Assembly (NCBI GenBank): GCA_944322755.1 | Contig: CALUPY010000007.1 | Location: forward strand, 23,301 to 87,300 | From: Candidatus Gastranaerophilales bacterium | GTDB taxonomy: Bacteria > Cyanobacteriota > Vampirovibrionia > Gastranaerophilales > Gastranaerophilaceae | DNA length: 64,000 nt | Reading direction: 5' to 3' | Shown: piece by piece, positions 27,118 to 34,448 of the stretch | Numbering within the stretch: position 1 is the stretch's first letter | Layout of the letters: every line of letters begins with the position of its first letter | Notes under the pieces: model-generated | What the model saw: the letters and a program-made list of their open reading frames with translations, nothing else | Told to the model about the DNA's origin: nothing | The model's database searches: none | Made by a program: the position numbers and the translations under genes

Positions 27118-28012
27118 AAAAAGTCAAAGAAAAATTTCCATAATCGGCACAGGCGCTGTAGGGTCGGCAATAGCCTACGCAATTATGATGCGGGGGCTTG
27201 CTGATAAAATTGTTTTGATTGATACAAATAAAAAGCTTGCAAATGCAGAACTGCTGGATATAAAACACGGACTGCATAATATACCCTGCGCAGAACTTGT
27301 CAGCGGTGACTATTCAGACATAGAAGACAGCTCGATTATTATTGTTACGGCAGGCAGAAGCCGGAGAGAAGGTGAAAGCAGGCTGGACTTAGCACAGGAC
27401 AATATAAAAATTGCTGCAAAAATAGCAGAAAATATAAAAACTTATTACAACACAGGTGTTGTAATTGTAGTCTCAAACCCGGTAGACGTAATCACTTACT
27501 ATATGACAAAGCACCTTAATCTCGAAAAGGGCAAGGTTTTTGGCACGGGTTGCATGCTGGATTCTTCGAGATTATCCGCTATATTGACGGATTACCTCGG
27601 CAAAAACGTTGAGATTCCTGTTATAGGAGAGCACGGAAACTCGCAGATTCCGTTGTGGAGTGCAATAGGGGAATGTGGTTTGAGCGAGTCACAAAAAGCC
27701 GCAATGGAAGACAATGTGCGTTCAATGGGTGCAGAAATTATTGCAGGCAAGGGTAAAACTTTTTTCGGAATAGCTACTTGTGTAGCTGTGCTTACAGAGA
27801 CAATAATTAAAAATAAACCGACAAAACTCTGCATTTCAACCGTATTAAATGGAGAATACGGTATTAAAGATGCCGCATTAAGTGTACCTTGTATTGTAGA
27901 TTCAATAGGGGTTAAAATTATCGAGAATTTAAATCTTTCATCCAAAGAACTCATGTTTTTACAAAAAACAGCTAGAGCTATATACACAACAACATCTATT
28001 CATCAAGAATAA
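27107..28012 (+). CDS. L-2-hydroxyacid dehydrogenase (lactate/malate family)
   Basis: 301 residues. NAD motif GTGAVGSA (14-21), D40, R92, R155, D152 and H176 (IGEHGN) are all in place. At the substrate-specificity position, where lactate dehydrogenases have Gln102 and malate dehydrogenases Arg, this protein has R86 (AGRSRREGESR). That argues against plain lactate dehydrogenase and suggests a dicarboxylate or another 2-oxoacid, although the surrounding GESRLDL resembles LDH. It is the last gene of the cluster and overlaps the 3' end of the convergent carbonic anhydrase gene by 17 bases. Confidence 0.87.
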   Translation: MYVEKSQRKISIIGTGAVGSAIAYAIMMRGLADKIVLIDTNKKLANAELLDIKHGLHNIPCAELVSGDYSDIEDSSIIIVTAGRSRREGESRLDLAQDNIKIAAKIAENIKTYYNTGVVIVVSNPVDVITYYMTKHLNLEKGKVFGTGCMLDSSRLSAILTDYLGKNVEIPVIGEHGNSQIPLWSAIGECGLSESQKAAMEDNVRSMGAEIIAGKGKTFFGIATCVAVLTETIIKNKPTKLCISTVLNGEYGIKDAALSVPCIVDSIGVKIIENLNLSSKELMFLQKTARAIYTTTSIHQE

Positions 28013-28571
28013 CAATCTCGCCGGTATCGAATTTGAAATAAGCCCTGACAATCTCCAGTTTTCCGTTTGCATAAGCTTTTCTAAGAATCTCCGAACGTTT
28101 TAAGAGCTTTCTTTTTTTTACGAGTGTGTAATCCCGGGCAAGCTCATTGTAGCATTTAGTTTTGTTATCAATAATTTCATAGACCGATTTTATTAACAGC
28201 TTAAAGACTGAGGGTTCTTCAGGGTAAGAACTTTTTGCCGCCTTCATAACTCCGCAGTCATCATGACTCATCACAACGACTAAGGGCACTTTTAAATGGT
28301 CAACAGCATATTCTACGCTCTCCAGTATGTTCGGTCCAATAACTGCACCGGCGCCTCTTACGACAAATAAATCGCCAATACCTTTGTCAAAAATAAACTC
28401 AGGCACAACTCTGGAATCGGAACAAGTAACAATACAAGCTATGGGAGATTGCCCATGCCGGTTTGCGACCAGTGCCTTCACATCTCTGTTCTGTGCCTCT
28501 GATTTTCCGTTTACAAAATTTTTGTTTCCTTCTATAAGAATATCCAGAGCCCGTTTTGCTTTTTCGTTCAT
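27996..28571 (-). CDS. Beta-class carbonic anhydrase
   Basis: 191 residues from the ATG with GGGG upstream. Zinc ligands C50, H103 and C106 with D52 in CSDSR, plus VRGAGAV and MSHDDCG, are all conserved. It hydrates CO2 to bicarbonate in the cytoplasm. The C-terminal third has a basic linker (VKKRKLLKRSE). Monocistronic; convergent with the dehydrogenase that ends the glycan cluster. Confidence 0.92.
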   Translation of the reverse strand: MNEKAKRALDILIEGNKNFVNGKSEAQNRDVKALVANRHGQSPIACIVTCSDSRVVPEFIFDKGIGDLFVVRGAGAVIGPNILESVEYAVDHLKVPLVVVMSHDDCGVMKAAKSSYPEEPSVFKLLIKSVYEIIDNKTKCYNELARDYTLVKKRKLLKRSEILRKAYANGKLEIVRAYFKFDTGEIVILDE

Positions 28572-28633
28572 TTTACCCCCTGACTTTATTATTGATAATA
28601 CCATATTTTATTCTGTTTCAAAATAATAAGATA

Positions 28634-28662
28634 TTGTACTATCTGAAATATATTATTATACT
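28634..28662 (+). promoter_or_regulatory. ruvC promoter, predicted leaderless
   Basis: TTGTAC, 17 bases, TATACT. The -10 box ends seven bases before the ruvC ATG and there is no Shine-Dalgarno, so transcription would begin at or next to the start codon. Confidence 0.55.
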
Positions 28663-28669
28663 AAATAGT

Positions 28670-29170
28670 ATGAGAATTTTAGGCATAGATCCGGGACTTG
28701 CAATAGTCGGATACAGCATATTAGATATAGATACGGAGCATGACAGCTACAAACTCGTTTCATCTGGCTCAATCCAAACTGACAAAACAAAAGATGATGC
28801 GAGCAGGCTGAACGAAATTTCTTGTGATTTGCAGGAAATAATTTCAATGTTTAAGCCTGATGAAGCAAGCATAGAAAAACTGTTTTTTTTCAAAAACCAA
28901 AAAACAGTAATCCCTGTGGCGCAGGCAAGAGGTGTAATTCTTATGATGCTTAATAAAAACTCAATAAAAGCTCACGAATATACCCCTATAGAAGTAAAAC
29001 AGACTCTCACCGGATACGGCAGAGCCACAAAAGATGAAGTTGCGTTTTCTGTTTCGCAAATTGTAACCGGAAAAATCCCAAAACTTGATGATACTGTAGA
29101 TTCTATTGCGATTGCTTTATGCCATGCCAGAAATATCCGGTGCCCACTTGAACAGTATGCTCAGGTTTAA
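28670..29170 (+). CDS. ruvC: Holliday junction resolvase RuvC
   Basis: 166 residues. It has the RNase H-like fold with the first catalytic Asp in GIDPGLAIVGY (D7), a Glu in SIEKLFF and the C-terminal acidic pair in DDTVDSIAIALCHA. It resolves four-way junctions with RuvAB. The ATG used has no ribosome site but follows a promoter directly; reading further upstream would cross that promoter. ruvA/ruvB are not in this window. Confidence 0.94.
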   Translation: MRILGIDPGLAIVGYSILDIDTEHDSYKLVSSGSIQTDKTKDDASRLNEISCDLQEIISMFKPDEASIEKLFFFKNQKTVIPVAQARGVILMMLNKNSIKAHEYTPIEVKQTLTGYGRATKDEVAFSVSQIVTGKIPKLDDTVDSIAIALCHARNIRCPLEQYAQV

Positions 29171-29193
29171 TAACAAAATACGGAGATTATAAA

Positions 29194-29664
29194 ATGAATG
29201 AATTATTAATGAAAAGAATAGCTTTCTTATCTGCAATGCTTGGACTTATTGCCGGAGTGATTACAGTTATACCATTCATCTGCAGTTTATCATTTCTTGC
29301 ATTAATGGTGCTGGCAGCAGTGATTGTCATTGTTTATATGAAAAAGAAAAACTTTATAGGCTATATCGAGCCCAAAGAAGGTTCTATATACGGTGCAATA
29401 ATAGGTTTTATATCATTTATCGGCTTTTGTGTGTCTTTTCTTCCGCTTGCTGCAATAATCGGTCTTATTTACAAAGGCTCATTTTATCTCGGCATCAGTT
29501 TAATAGTGCGCTCTGGAATATTTGTTATAATATTAATGGTGCTGTTTGTGGCAATGCTCAGCGCATTAATAAATGCATTCTCCGGACTGGTAACAGCATA
29601 CATTTACACCCAGATAGAAGAAAAACCGGGTGAAAGTAGAACTAATATAGAATTTGAAGAATAA
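29194..29664 (+). CDS. Four-helix membrane protein, unknown
   Basis: 156 residues, not recognised. Four hydrophobic stretches (~8-28, 31-47, 66-92, 98-131, the last long enough for one or two helices) with a short basic loop KKKNF after the second. The C-terminal tail is acidic. GGAG precedes the ATG. It lies in line between ruvC and mtnA with gaps of 23 and 12 bases, so it is probably co-transcribed. No catalytic motif is visible; inner membrane location is likely. Confidence 0.7.
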   Translation: MNELLMKRIAFLSAMLGLIAGVITVIPFICSLSFLALMVLAAVIVIVYMKKKNFIGYIEPKEGSIYGAIIGFISFIGFCVSFLPLAAIIGLIYKGSFYLGISLIVRSGIFVIILMVLFVAMLSALINAFSGLVTAYIYTQIEEKPGESRTNIEFEE

Positions 29665-29676
29665 GAGGGTTAATCA

Positions 29677-30732
29677 ATGGAATTTAAATCAAAAATCAAA
29701 ACAATAGAATGGACTGGCAACTGCTCAAGAATGGTTGATCAGACTTTAATACCATATGAATACAAAATGGTTGATATAACCACATCTCAAGAAATGTTCA
29801 ATGCAATACGAAATATGATAGTCAGAGGAGCACCCGCTATCGGCATTGCAGGCGCACACGGGGTCGTGCTTGCGGCAATGGAAATCGCGAACAAAACACA
29901 GGATAAAAACACATTTCTGAATGAACTGCAAAAACATGCTGAATATCTCAAAAGCGCCCGCCCCACAGCTGTAAACCTTATGTGGGCTGTTGACAAACAG
30001 CTTGAAATAGCAAAACATTCGGAAAAATCTATCTCTGAAATAGTTGAAGCACTTAAAACTAACGGCATAAAACTAGAAAATGAAGATATAGAAATAAATA
30101 AAAAAATAGGTGATTTTGGAGCAGAGCTTGTTAAAAAAGGCGCAACCATCCTCACCCACTGCAATGCCGGAGCCCTGGCAACAGTTGGATACGGTACCGC
30201 ACTCGGCGTTGTTCGCTCTGCCTATGCAAAAGACAACACTATTCAAGTCTTTGCTGATGAAACACGCCCTAGACTTCAGGGAGCAAGAATTACGACTTTT
30301 GAACTGGTTACGGATGGAATTCCTGTTACTTTAATCACTGACGGAATGAGCGGCTACTTTATGAAAAAAGGTATGATTGATATGGTCGTAGTCGGAGCGG
30401 ATAGGATTGCCGCAAATGGTGATACTGCAAACAAAATAGGAACTTACAATTTAGCAATAGCTGCAAAATACCACAATGTACCGTTCTATATAGCAGCGCC
30501 CCTTTCCACAATCGACACATCGATAAAAACCGGAGACGAAATTCCCATTGAAGAACGCGGGCATGAAGAAGTTACTCATATAAACGGAAAAAGTATATGC
30601 GCACAAGGGGTGAAAATCATCAACCCCGGGTTCGATGTAACACCGAATGAACTAATTTGCGGAATCATTACAGAAAAAGGCGTTCTTTATCCGGATTACA
30701 CTGAATCCATAAAAAAAGCTTTTTCCGCTTAA
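29677..30732 (+). CDS. mtnA: Methylthioribose-1-phosphate isomerase
   Basis: 351 residues, eIF2B-like fold. Family motifs: NMIVRGAPAIGIAGAHGV, ARPTAVNLMWAV, the catalytic Cys in THCNAGALATVGYGTALG, DETRPRLQGARITTFEL and the catalytic Asp in GADRIAANGDTANKIGTY. It converts 5-methylthioribose-1-phosphate to methylthioribulose-1-phosphate in methionine salvage. Other salvage genes are not adjacent, so a promiscuous aldose-1-phosphate role is also conceivable. A terminator follows. Confidence 0.94.
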   Translation: MEFKSKIKTIEWTGNCSRMVDQTLIPYEYKMVDITTSQEMFNAIRNMIVRGAPAIGIAGAHGVVLAAMEIANKTQDKNTFLNELQKHAEYLKSARPTAVNLMWAVDKQLEIAKHSEKSISEIVEALKTNGIKLENEDIEINKKIGDFGAELVKKGATILTHCNAGALATVGYGTALGVVRSAYAKDNTIQVFADETRPRLQGARITTFELVTDGIPVTLITDGMSGYFMKKGMIDMVVVGADRIAANGDTANKIGTYNLAIAAKYHNVPFYIAAPLSTIDTSIKTGDEIPIEERGHEEVTHINGKSICAQGVKIINPGFDVTPNELICGIITEKGVLYPDYTESIKKAFSA

Positions 30733-30751
30733 TTTATAACCATTAATTTAT

Positions 30752-30785
30752 TGCCGGTATGTAATATGCATTACCGGCATTTTTC
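30752..30785 (+). terminator. Intrinsic terminator after mtnA
   Basis: TGCCGGT and its complement ACCGGCA surround a TA-rich loop and are followed by TTTTT. It ends the ruvC-mtnA unit. Confidence 0.7.
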
Positions 30786-30875
30786 CATGCCTCATTATCC
30801 TCCATTAACATGATGTAAAATCTTTGAAAAAATATAAAAATATAATTACTAGAATAAGGAAGAGGAGAGACTATC

Positions 30876-31448
30876 ATGGTTTCAGGTATAGGCAGTGTTA
30901 CTGACTATTCTGCTATTAGCAGTTTAAATATTTTACAGAACACAGACCAGACCAACTCAGCAGAAGACACCTTCATTGATATTCTGGCAGATGCAGAGGG
31001 CGATGATAGTGACTCTGAATCATCAAAAGTATCAGAAACTTCTGAAAAAGACTTTGAAAAATCCGATTTGTATCAATATATAAAAGACTCGATGGGCATG
31101 CCCGCCGGTGTAAATGTAGAGGGTTTTGAATATACCCAAAGTTCGGATTCTGCAGCACAGGCAGCCTCTGACTCTGCTGAATCAAGCGGTTCCGGAAACG
31201 GTGAAAGCCAGACACAGTATGACGAAATGGATTTAAATAAAGACGGTGTTGTTACTGCTGATGAGATAATGCAGTATATGCAGCAACAGCAAAAAAACCA
31301 GCTTTCAGAAACAATTCAAAATTCATTGAACAAATATTCTCCTGACAATATTATGGGAGGACTGAATACAATAAATGCGTCAAATGCATATAGTAATACC
31401 TTAACTTCTATATCGGGCAGCGCAATGACGCTAAACATTGCGGTCTAG
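30876..31448 (+). CDS. Acidic protein with single EF-hand
   Basis: 190 residues. Unrecognised apart from one canonical EF-hand calcium loop, DLNKDGVVTADE (~124-135), with all liganding positions filled. The first half is Ser/Asp/Glu-rich low complexity (EGDDSDSESSKVSE, SDSAESSGSGNG), followed after the EF-hand by a Gln-run (QYMQQQQKNQ). There is no signal peptide. AGGAGAG precedes the ATG. A single EF-hand with disordered flanks is common in secreted or surface proteins; location here is unknown. Confidence 0.7.
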   Translation: MVSGIGSVTDYSAISSLNILQNTDQTNSAEDTFIDILADAEGDDSDSESSKVSETSEKDFEKSDLYQYIKDSMGMPAGVNVEGFEYTQSSDSAAQAASDSAESSGSGNGESQTQYDEMDLNKDGVVTADEIMQYMQQQQKNQLSETIQNSLNKYSPDNIMGGLNTINASNAYSNTLTSISGSAMTLNIAV

Positions 31449-31515
31449 CCGCTAATTCTCACACTAATTCATACTTAACATTCCAATTTATTTCCCTTCT
31501 ATTTAGCAAAAAAAT

Positions 31516-31546
31516 TCTCCTTTGGGTTTAATACAAACAAAGGAGA
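31516..31546 (+). promoter_or_regulatory. Hairpin covering a ribosome binding site
   Basis: A perfect 9-bp stem TCTCCTTTG/CAAAGGAGA with a 13-base loop places the AAAGGAG ribosome site of the next gene inside the 3' arm. It is followed by T-rich sequence. It may block translation until melted, or act as terminator for the EF-hand gene. Confidence 0.5.
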
Positions 31547-31555
31547 TTTCTTTTT

Positions 31556-32128
31556 ATGAATGTAAGTTTTTCAGGACTTAAAAATGCAACTTGCACATAT
31601 ATTGTCAATTCAGCGCCATATCAACGAACTATAAACCAAAATACTTATAATATAACAAACTCTAAAGATATAGTTCTCAACGTCCAGCTTGACAATAACG
31701 GAGACAATGATCTTGACAATTTCAGGGAAATTCTGAAAAAATATCCGTCTGATGGAGATAAAAACAGTCTTTCTTTTACTTATGCAGAAAAACTTATATC
31801 AAATGACACAAAAAAAGGTGAATACAGCTTAAACGGCAAAAAGTTAGAACTATGCGACGGGAACCTTGCGCTGTTTTCAAAACTATCAAAGCTTATGGAT
31901 AAAATGTCTGACAGAAAATCTTTTGTTCAGGAAGAAACATATACAAATACTCCGGATTTTGTAAGAAAAATCTATGTTATCATATCAACATTTGCAAAAT
32001 ACTTAAGCGGTACGGATACATCTGCTGTAGTAGAGTACGCACTGGAACCAAAAAGAATCTCAGCTGCAGCCAATCATATGCAAAAACAGATTCAAAAAGA
32101 TATGACAGATTATTTTACGGAAGGATAG
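31556..32128 (+). CDS. Hypothetical protein with N-terminal SFSG motif
   Basis: 190 residues, not recognised. It begins MNVSFSGLKN, another instance of the short N-terminal motif. Residues ~60-190 are mainly charged helices with a loop of alternating strands near 75-95. There is no signal peptide, membrane segment or catalytic motif. The ribosome site AAAGGAG is strong but buried in the hairpin just upstream, suggesting controlled translation. Confidence 0.65.
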   Translation: MNVSFSGLKNATCTYIVNSAPYQRTINQNTYNITNSKDIVLNVQLDNNGDNDLDNFREILKKYPSDGDKNSLSFTYAEKLISNDTKKGEYSLNGKKLELCDGNLALFSKLSKLMDKMSDRKSFVQEETYTNTPDFVRKIYVIISTFAKYLSGTDTSAVVEYALEPKRISAAANHMQKQIQKDMTDYFTEG

Positions 32129-32196
32129 AAAAAAAACGTATTATAAAAATATAATACGTAAAAAATTATGTACTTTAGCTATATAATATATTCAGA

Positions 32197-32538
32197 TTAA
32201 GAACAAAGTCTTAACCTTCTGTTAACGATACATTGTCTATCTTTTAAAAAGTCATTTTCTGACATATAAAAGTTTACATATTTATCCATTTTCATAATGA
32301 ACATAAGTACATACAAATCCGAGTTTACATTGTAAAACGATAATTCACCCTTTTTCACGTTATGTTTTATAAAATCCAAAAACTCCGAGCTTACCCTATC
32401 GACTCTGCTAAAGTCAATTCCGTATCTTTGAATATCTTTCCTTTTAAGAATTTCTTTCAACTTCTTTATATTATCATTTGAAAGTATTCCTGTCGCTGTC
32501 TCTGTTATACTGTTGTTTGCTGATGTTTTGATATCCAT
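32197..32538 (-). CDS. STAS-like domain protein
   Basis: 113 residues. The pattern GIDFSRVDRVSSEFLDFIKHN, then LSFYNVNSDLYVLMFIMKMDKYVNFYMSE, matches a STAS fold (anti-sigma-factor antagonist type): strand, serine-containing helix start, strand, helix. The serine pair at VSSEF sits where SpoIIAA-like proteins are phosphorylated, so switching by a serine kinase is possible. No kinase, phosphatase or sigma gene is near. The assignment is by pattern; the N-terminal strand is short. Confidence 0.55.
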   Translation of the reverse strand: MDIKTSANNSITETATGILSNDNIKKLKEILKRKDIQRYGIDFSRVDRVSSEFLDFIKHNVKKGELSFYNVNSDLYVLMFIMKMDKYVNFYMSENDFLKDRQCIVNRRLRLCS

Positions 32539-32730
32539 ATCACAATCATCCCTGTATTTCTGTAATTCCTTTAGTTTTGCTATTATATATATGAAATTTA
32601 TATCCCTTACATTTATATATTAACAGTTTTTTTTGCGATTTGAATTATTAAAAAGTTGGAAAAAAACCAAACTTTAGATGGAATTTTTCATTTTTTGCTA
32701 ATTTTAAGGAACTCACTTCCGCTTTATCTA

Positions 32731-32739
32731 TGCTAAAAT
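32731..32739 (+). promoter_or_regulatory. Extended -10 promoter of the TSCPD gene
   Basis: TGCTAAAAT, an extended -10 element, lies about 45 bases before the TSCPD-protein ATG. Confidence 0.4.
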
Positions 32740-32785
32740 ATCTAATAAAAGAAATAAAATTATCATAACTAAAGGACAAGTCTAT

Positions 32786-33064
32786 ATGCAGAAAGCAGAA
32801 ACAATTGAATACAAAACTCACGGAAGTTGCAGCAAACTCATAAAAATGACTATTTGTGAAAACAAAATCACAGACTCTGAAATAATCGGAGGCTGCAACG
32901 GAAACTTAAAAGGCATTCAAAAACTCATAAGAGGTATGGATATAGACGAAGTCATAGAAAAATTCAAAGGTATAAGATGCGGTGACAAGCCCACCAGCTG
33001 CCCGGATCAAATAGCTTGTTGTTTAATTGCATACAAAAACTCGAAACAGAATGTAAATGTATAA
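32786..33064 (+). CDS. TSCPD domain-containing small protein
   Basis: 92 residues. Defining motif TSCPDQIACCLI near the C-terminus with further cysteines (C14, GGC, IRCG), matching the small standalone TSCPD proteins. The same domain occurs at the end of some B12-dependent ribonucleotide reductases. The cysteines could bind a metal. Function unproven. AAAGGA lies 11 bases from the ATG. Monocistronic. Confidence 0.8.
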   Translation: MQKAETIEYKTHGSCSKLIKMTICENKITDSEIIGGCNGNLKGIQKLIRGMDIDEVIEKFKGIRCGDKPTSCPDQIACCLIAYKNSKQNVNV

Positions 33065-33205
33065 AAAATAAAGTCATTATATATTATTTTCATCAATAAT
33101 TAGTAAACTATATAAAACAGACTTGTATTTTCAGATTCATAGCCGAAAAATTTTTTAAATAGCGAAATTGGAGTTTTGAAAAAATCTATTTTATATAACA
33201 AGCAA

Positions 33206-33230
33206 AAAGACAGCCATAACAGCTGTCTTT
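33206..33230 (-). terminator. Intrinsic terminator
   Basis: Perfect 9-bp stem AAAGACAGC/GCTGTCTTT with a seven-base loop, followed on the minus strand by TTTTT. It lies downstream of the 144-residue membrane-associated protein gene. Confidence 0.75.
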
Positions 33231-33256
33231 CGCCTTTATTATTTATATTGCCAAAA

Positions 33257-33691
33257 CTATTTTTTTTCTTGATATGCATCAGGCACGGCATGCGGATTGT
33301 CGGGTGTGAAGGTATGATCGACAAACTGTGCACGGTCAATATACTTTTGTTCAATGGTTCCTTTTTTATAAGTTCTGACAAGTAAACTCAAACCTGCTAA
33401 AGCACCGGTGATAACTTTTACCGGAGTAGGTGCTTTCTTTATGCATTCAATAAATGTTTTTAATGCACCCGGTTGTTTTGCACCATTGTTAACAGCTTCT
33501 GCAATAGATTTCATAGCTGCGCCTCTTCCTGCAAGTGCTGCTGCACCGATACAAGCACCAATCTGCAAATTCGAAATAGTCGAATTTTTATAGTGCTGGA
33601 ATGCACAGTCTATTTTGTTACCGGCTGTACCTTTTCTTTTGTCAGCCAGCGCGTTTAGTGTCGGGGACACGAAAAATAATACTTTTGACAT
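33257..33691 (-). CDS. Small protein with hydrophobic segments, unknown
   Basis: 144 residues, not recognised. Two Ala/Gly-rich hydrophobic stretches (~41-58 IGACIGAAALAGRGAAM and ~91-103 VKVITGALAGLSLLV) could insert in membrane or pack as helices. The N-terminus MSKVLFFVSP is not a clear signal peptide. AAGG precedes the ATG, and a good terminator follows. It is divergent from the rimP-nusA promoter region. Confidence 0.65.
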   Translation of the reverse strand: MSKVLFFVSPTLNALADKRKGTAGNKIDCAFQHYKNSTISNLQIGACIGAAALAGRGAAMKSIAEAVNNGAKQPGALKTFIECIKKAPTPVKVITGALAGLSLLVRTYKKGTIEQKYIDRAQFVDHTFTPDNPHAVPDAYQEKK

Positions 33692-33872
33692 AATTTTATA
33701 CCTTCTTTCACACTTATATTTATTAAAACACCTGCGTATAAAATTTTGCTACCTCCTTGAGAATTATTTTTGAAAAAGCCCAGAGAGATAAGGTTTTCGA
33801 GCTTTACAATTGTTTACAACAAACAAATAATTATTGTTTTGTTTAATTTAAAAAATCTTTATACAATTTTTG

Positions 33873-33900
33873 TTGAAAATTTTTGATTTAATGTTATTAT
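33873..33900 (+). promoter_or_regulatory. rimP: rimP-nusA promoter
   Basis: TTGAAA, 16 bases, TATTAT. Transcription would start near 33907, only a few bases before the leader hairpin described next. Confidence 0.5.
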
Positions 33901-33911
33901 ATTAAAGTAGA

Positions 33912-33940
33912 AAAGAAACGGACAAACCGTTTCTTTTTTT
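33912..33940 (+). terminator. Terminator-like hairpin in rimP-nusA leader
   Basis: Perfect 10-bp stem AAAGAAACGG/CCGTTTCTTT with a five-base loop, followed by TTTT. It lies between the operon promoter and the rimP ribosome site (AAGGG). Nothing upstream on this strand needs terminating nearby, so it is a candidate attenuator that could let NusA adjust its own expression. Confidence 0.6.
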
Positions 33941-33952
33941 ATAAGGGATGTT

Positions 33953-34435
33953 ATGGAACACAAAAACATAAATAAATTTGATATTATTGAAAAAATAACG
34001 CCTGTTGTGGAAAACACAGCTATGCGTTACGGTTTTATACCCATAGAAACAGATTTTTCAAAAGAGTCAGGACGGTGGTTCCTGAGAATATATCTTTATT
34101 CTAAAGAAAAACCTGTGACACTCGATGACTGTGAAAATATTTCTAGAAGCCTCAGTGATTTTTTGGATGAACTAATACCTGTTAAATATAATCTGGAAGT
34201 GAGTTCTCCAGGATTGGACAGAAAAATAAAATCAGATAAAGAATATATAATTTTTGAAGGCAAGCTTGTTAACGTAAAGCTCAAAAAGCCTATAGATAAA
34301 ACAACAGGAGAAAAACATCTAACCGGACGGATAAAAAATTTCAGTGAAAATGAGGGACTAATGCTGGAAACAGAAAACGGTACAGTTATTATCCCTAAAG
34401 AAAATATACAAAAATCTCAATTAGAAATTGAATAG
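33953..34435 (+). CDS. rimP: Ribosome maturation factor RimP
   Basis: 160 residues, normal size. Family motifs: IEKITPVVENTAMRYGFIPIE, the DDCENISRSLSDFLDE helix, NLEVSSPGLDRKIKS and the C-terminal SH3-like barrel. It assists 30S maturation. It precedes nusA by 13 bases, the usual bacterial order, although infB does not follow here. Confidence 0.95.
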   Translation: MEHKNINKFDIIEKITPVVENTAMRYGFIPIETDFSKESGRWFLRIYLYSKEKPVTLDDCENISRSLSDFLDELIPVKYNLEVSSPGLDRKIKSDKEYIIFEGKLVNVKLKKPIDKTTGEKHLTGRIKNFSENEGLMLETENGTVIIPKENIQKSQLEIE

Positions 34436-34448
34436 TTAGGAGACTCTA

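Noticed and set aside
33100..33381. 93-codon minus-strand frame
   Set aside because: Overlaps the 144-residue gene and its terminator; no ribosome site.
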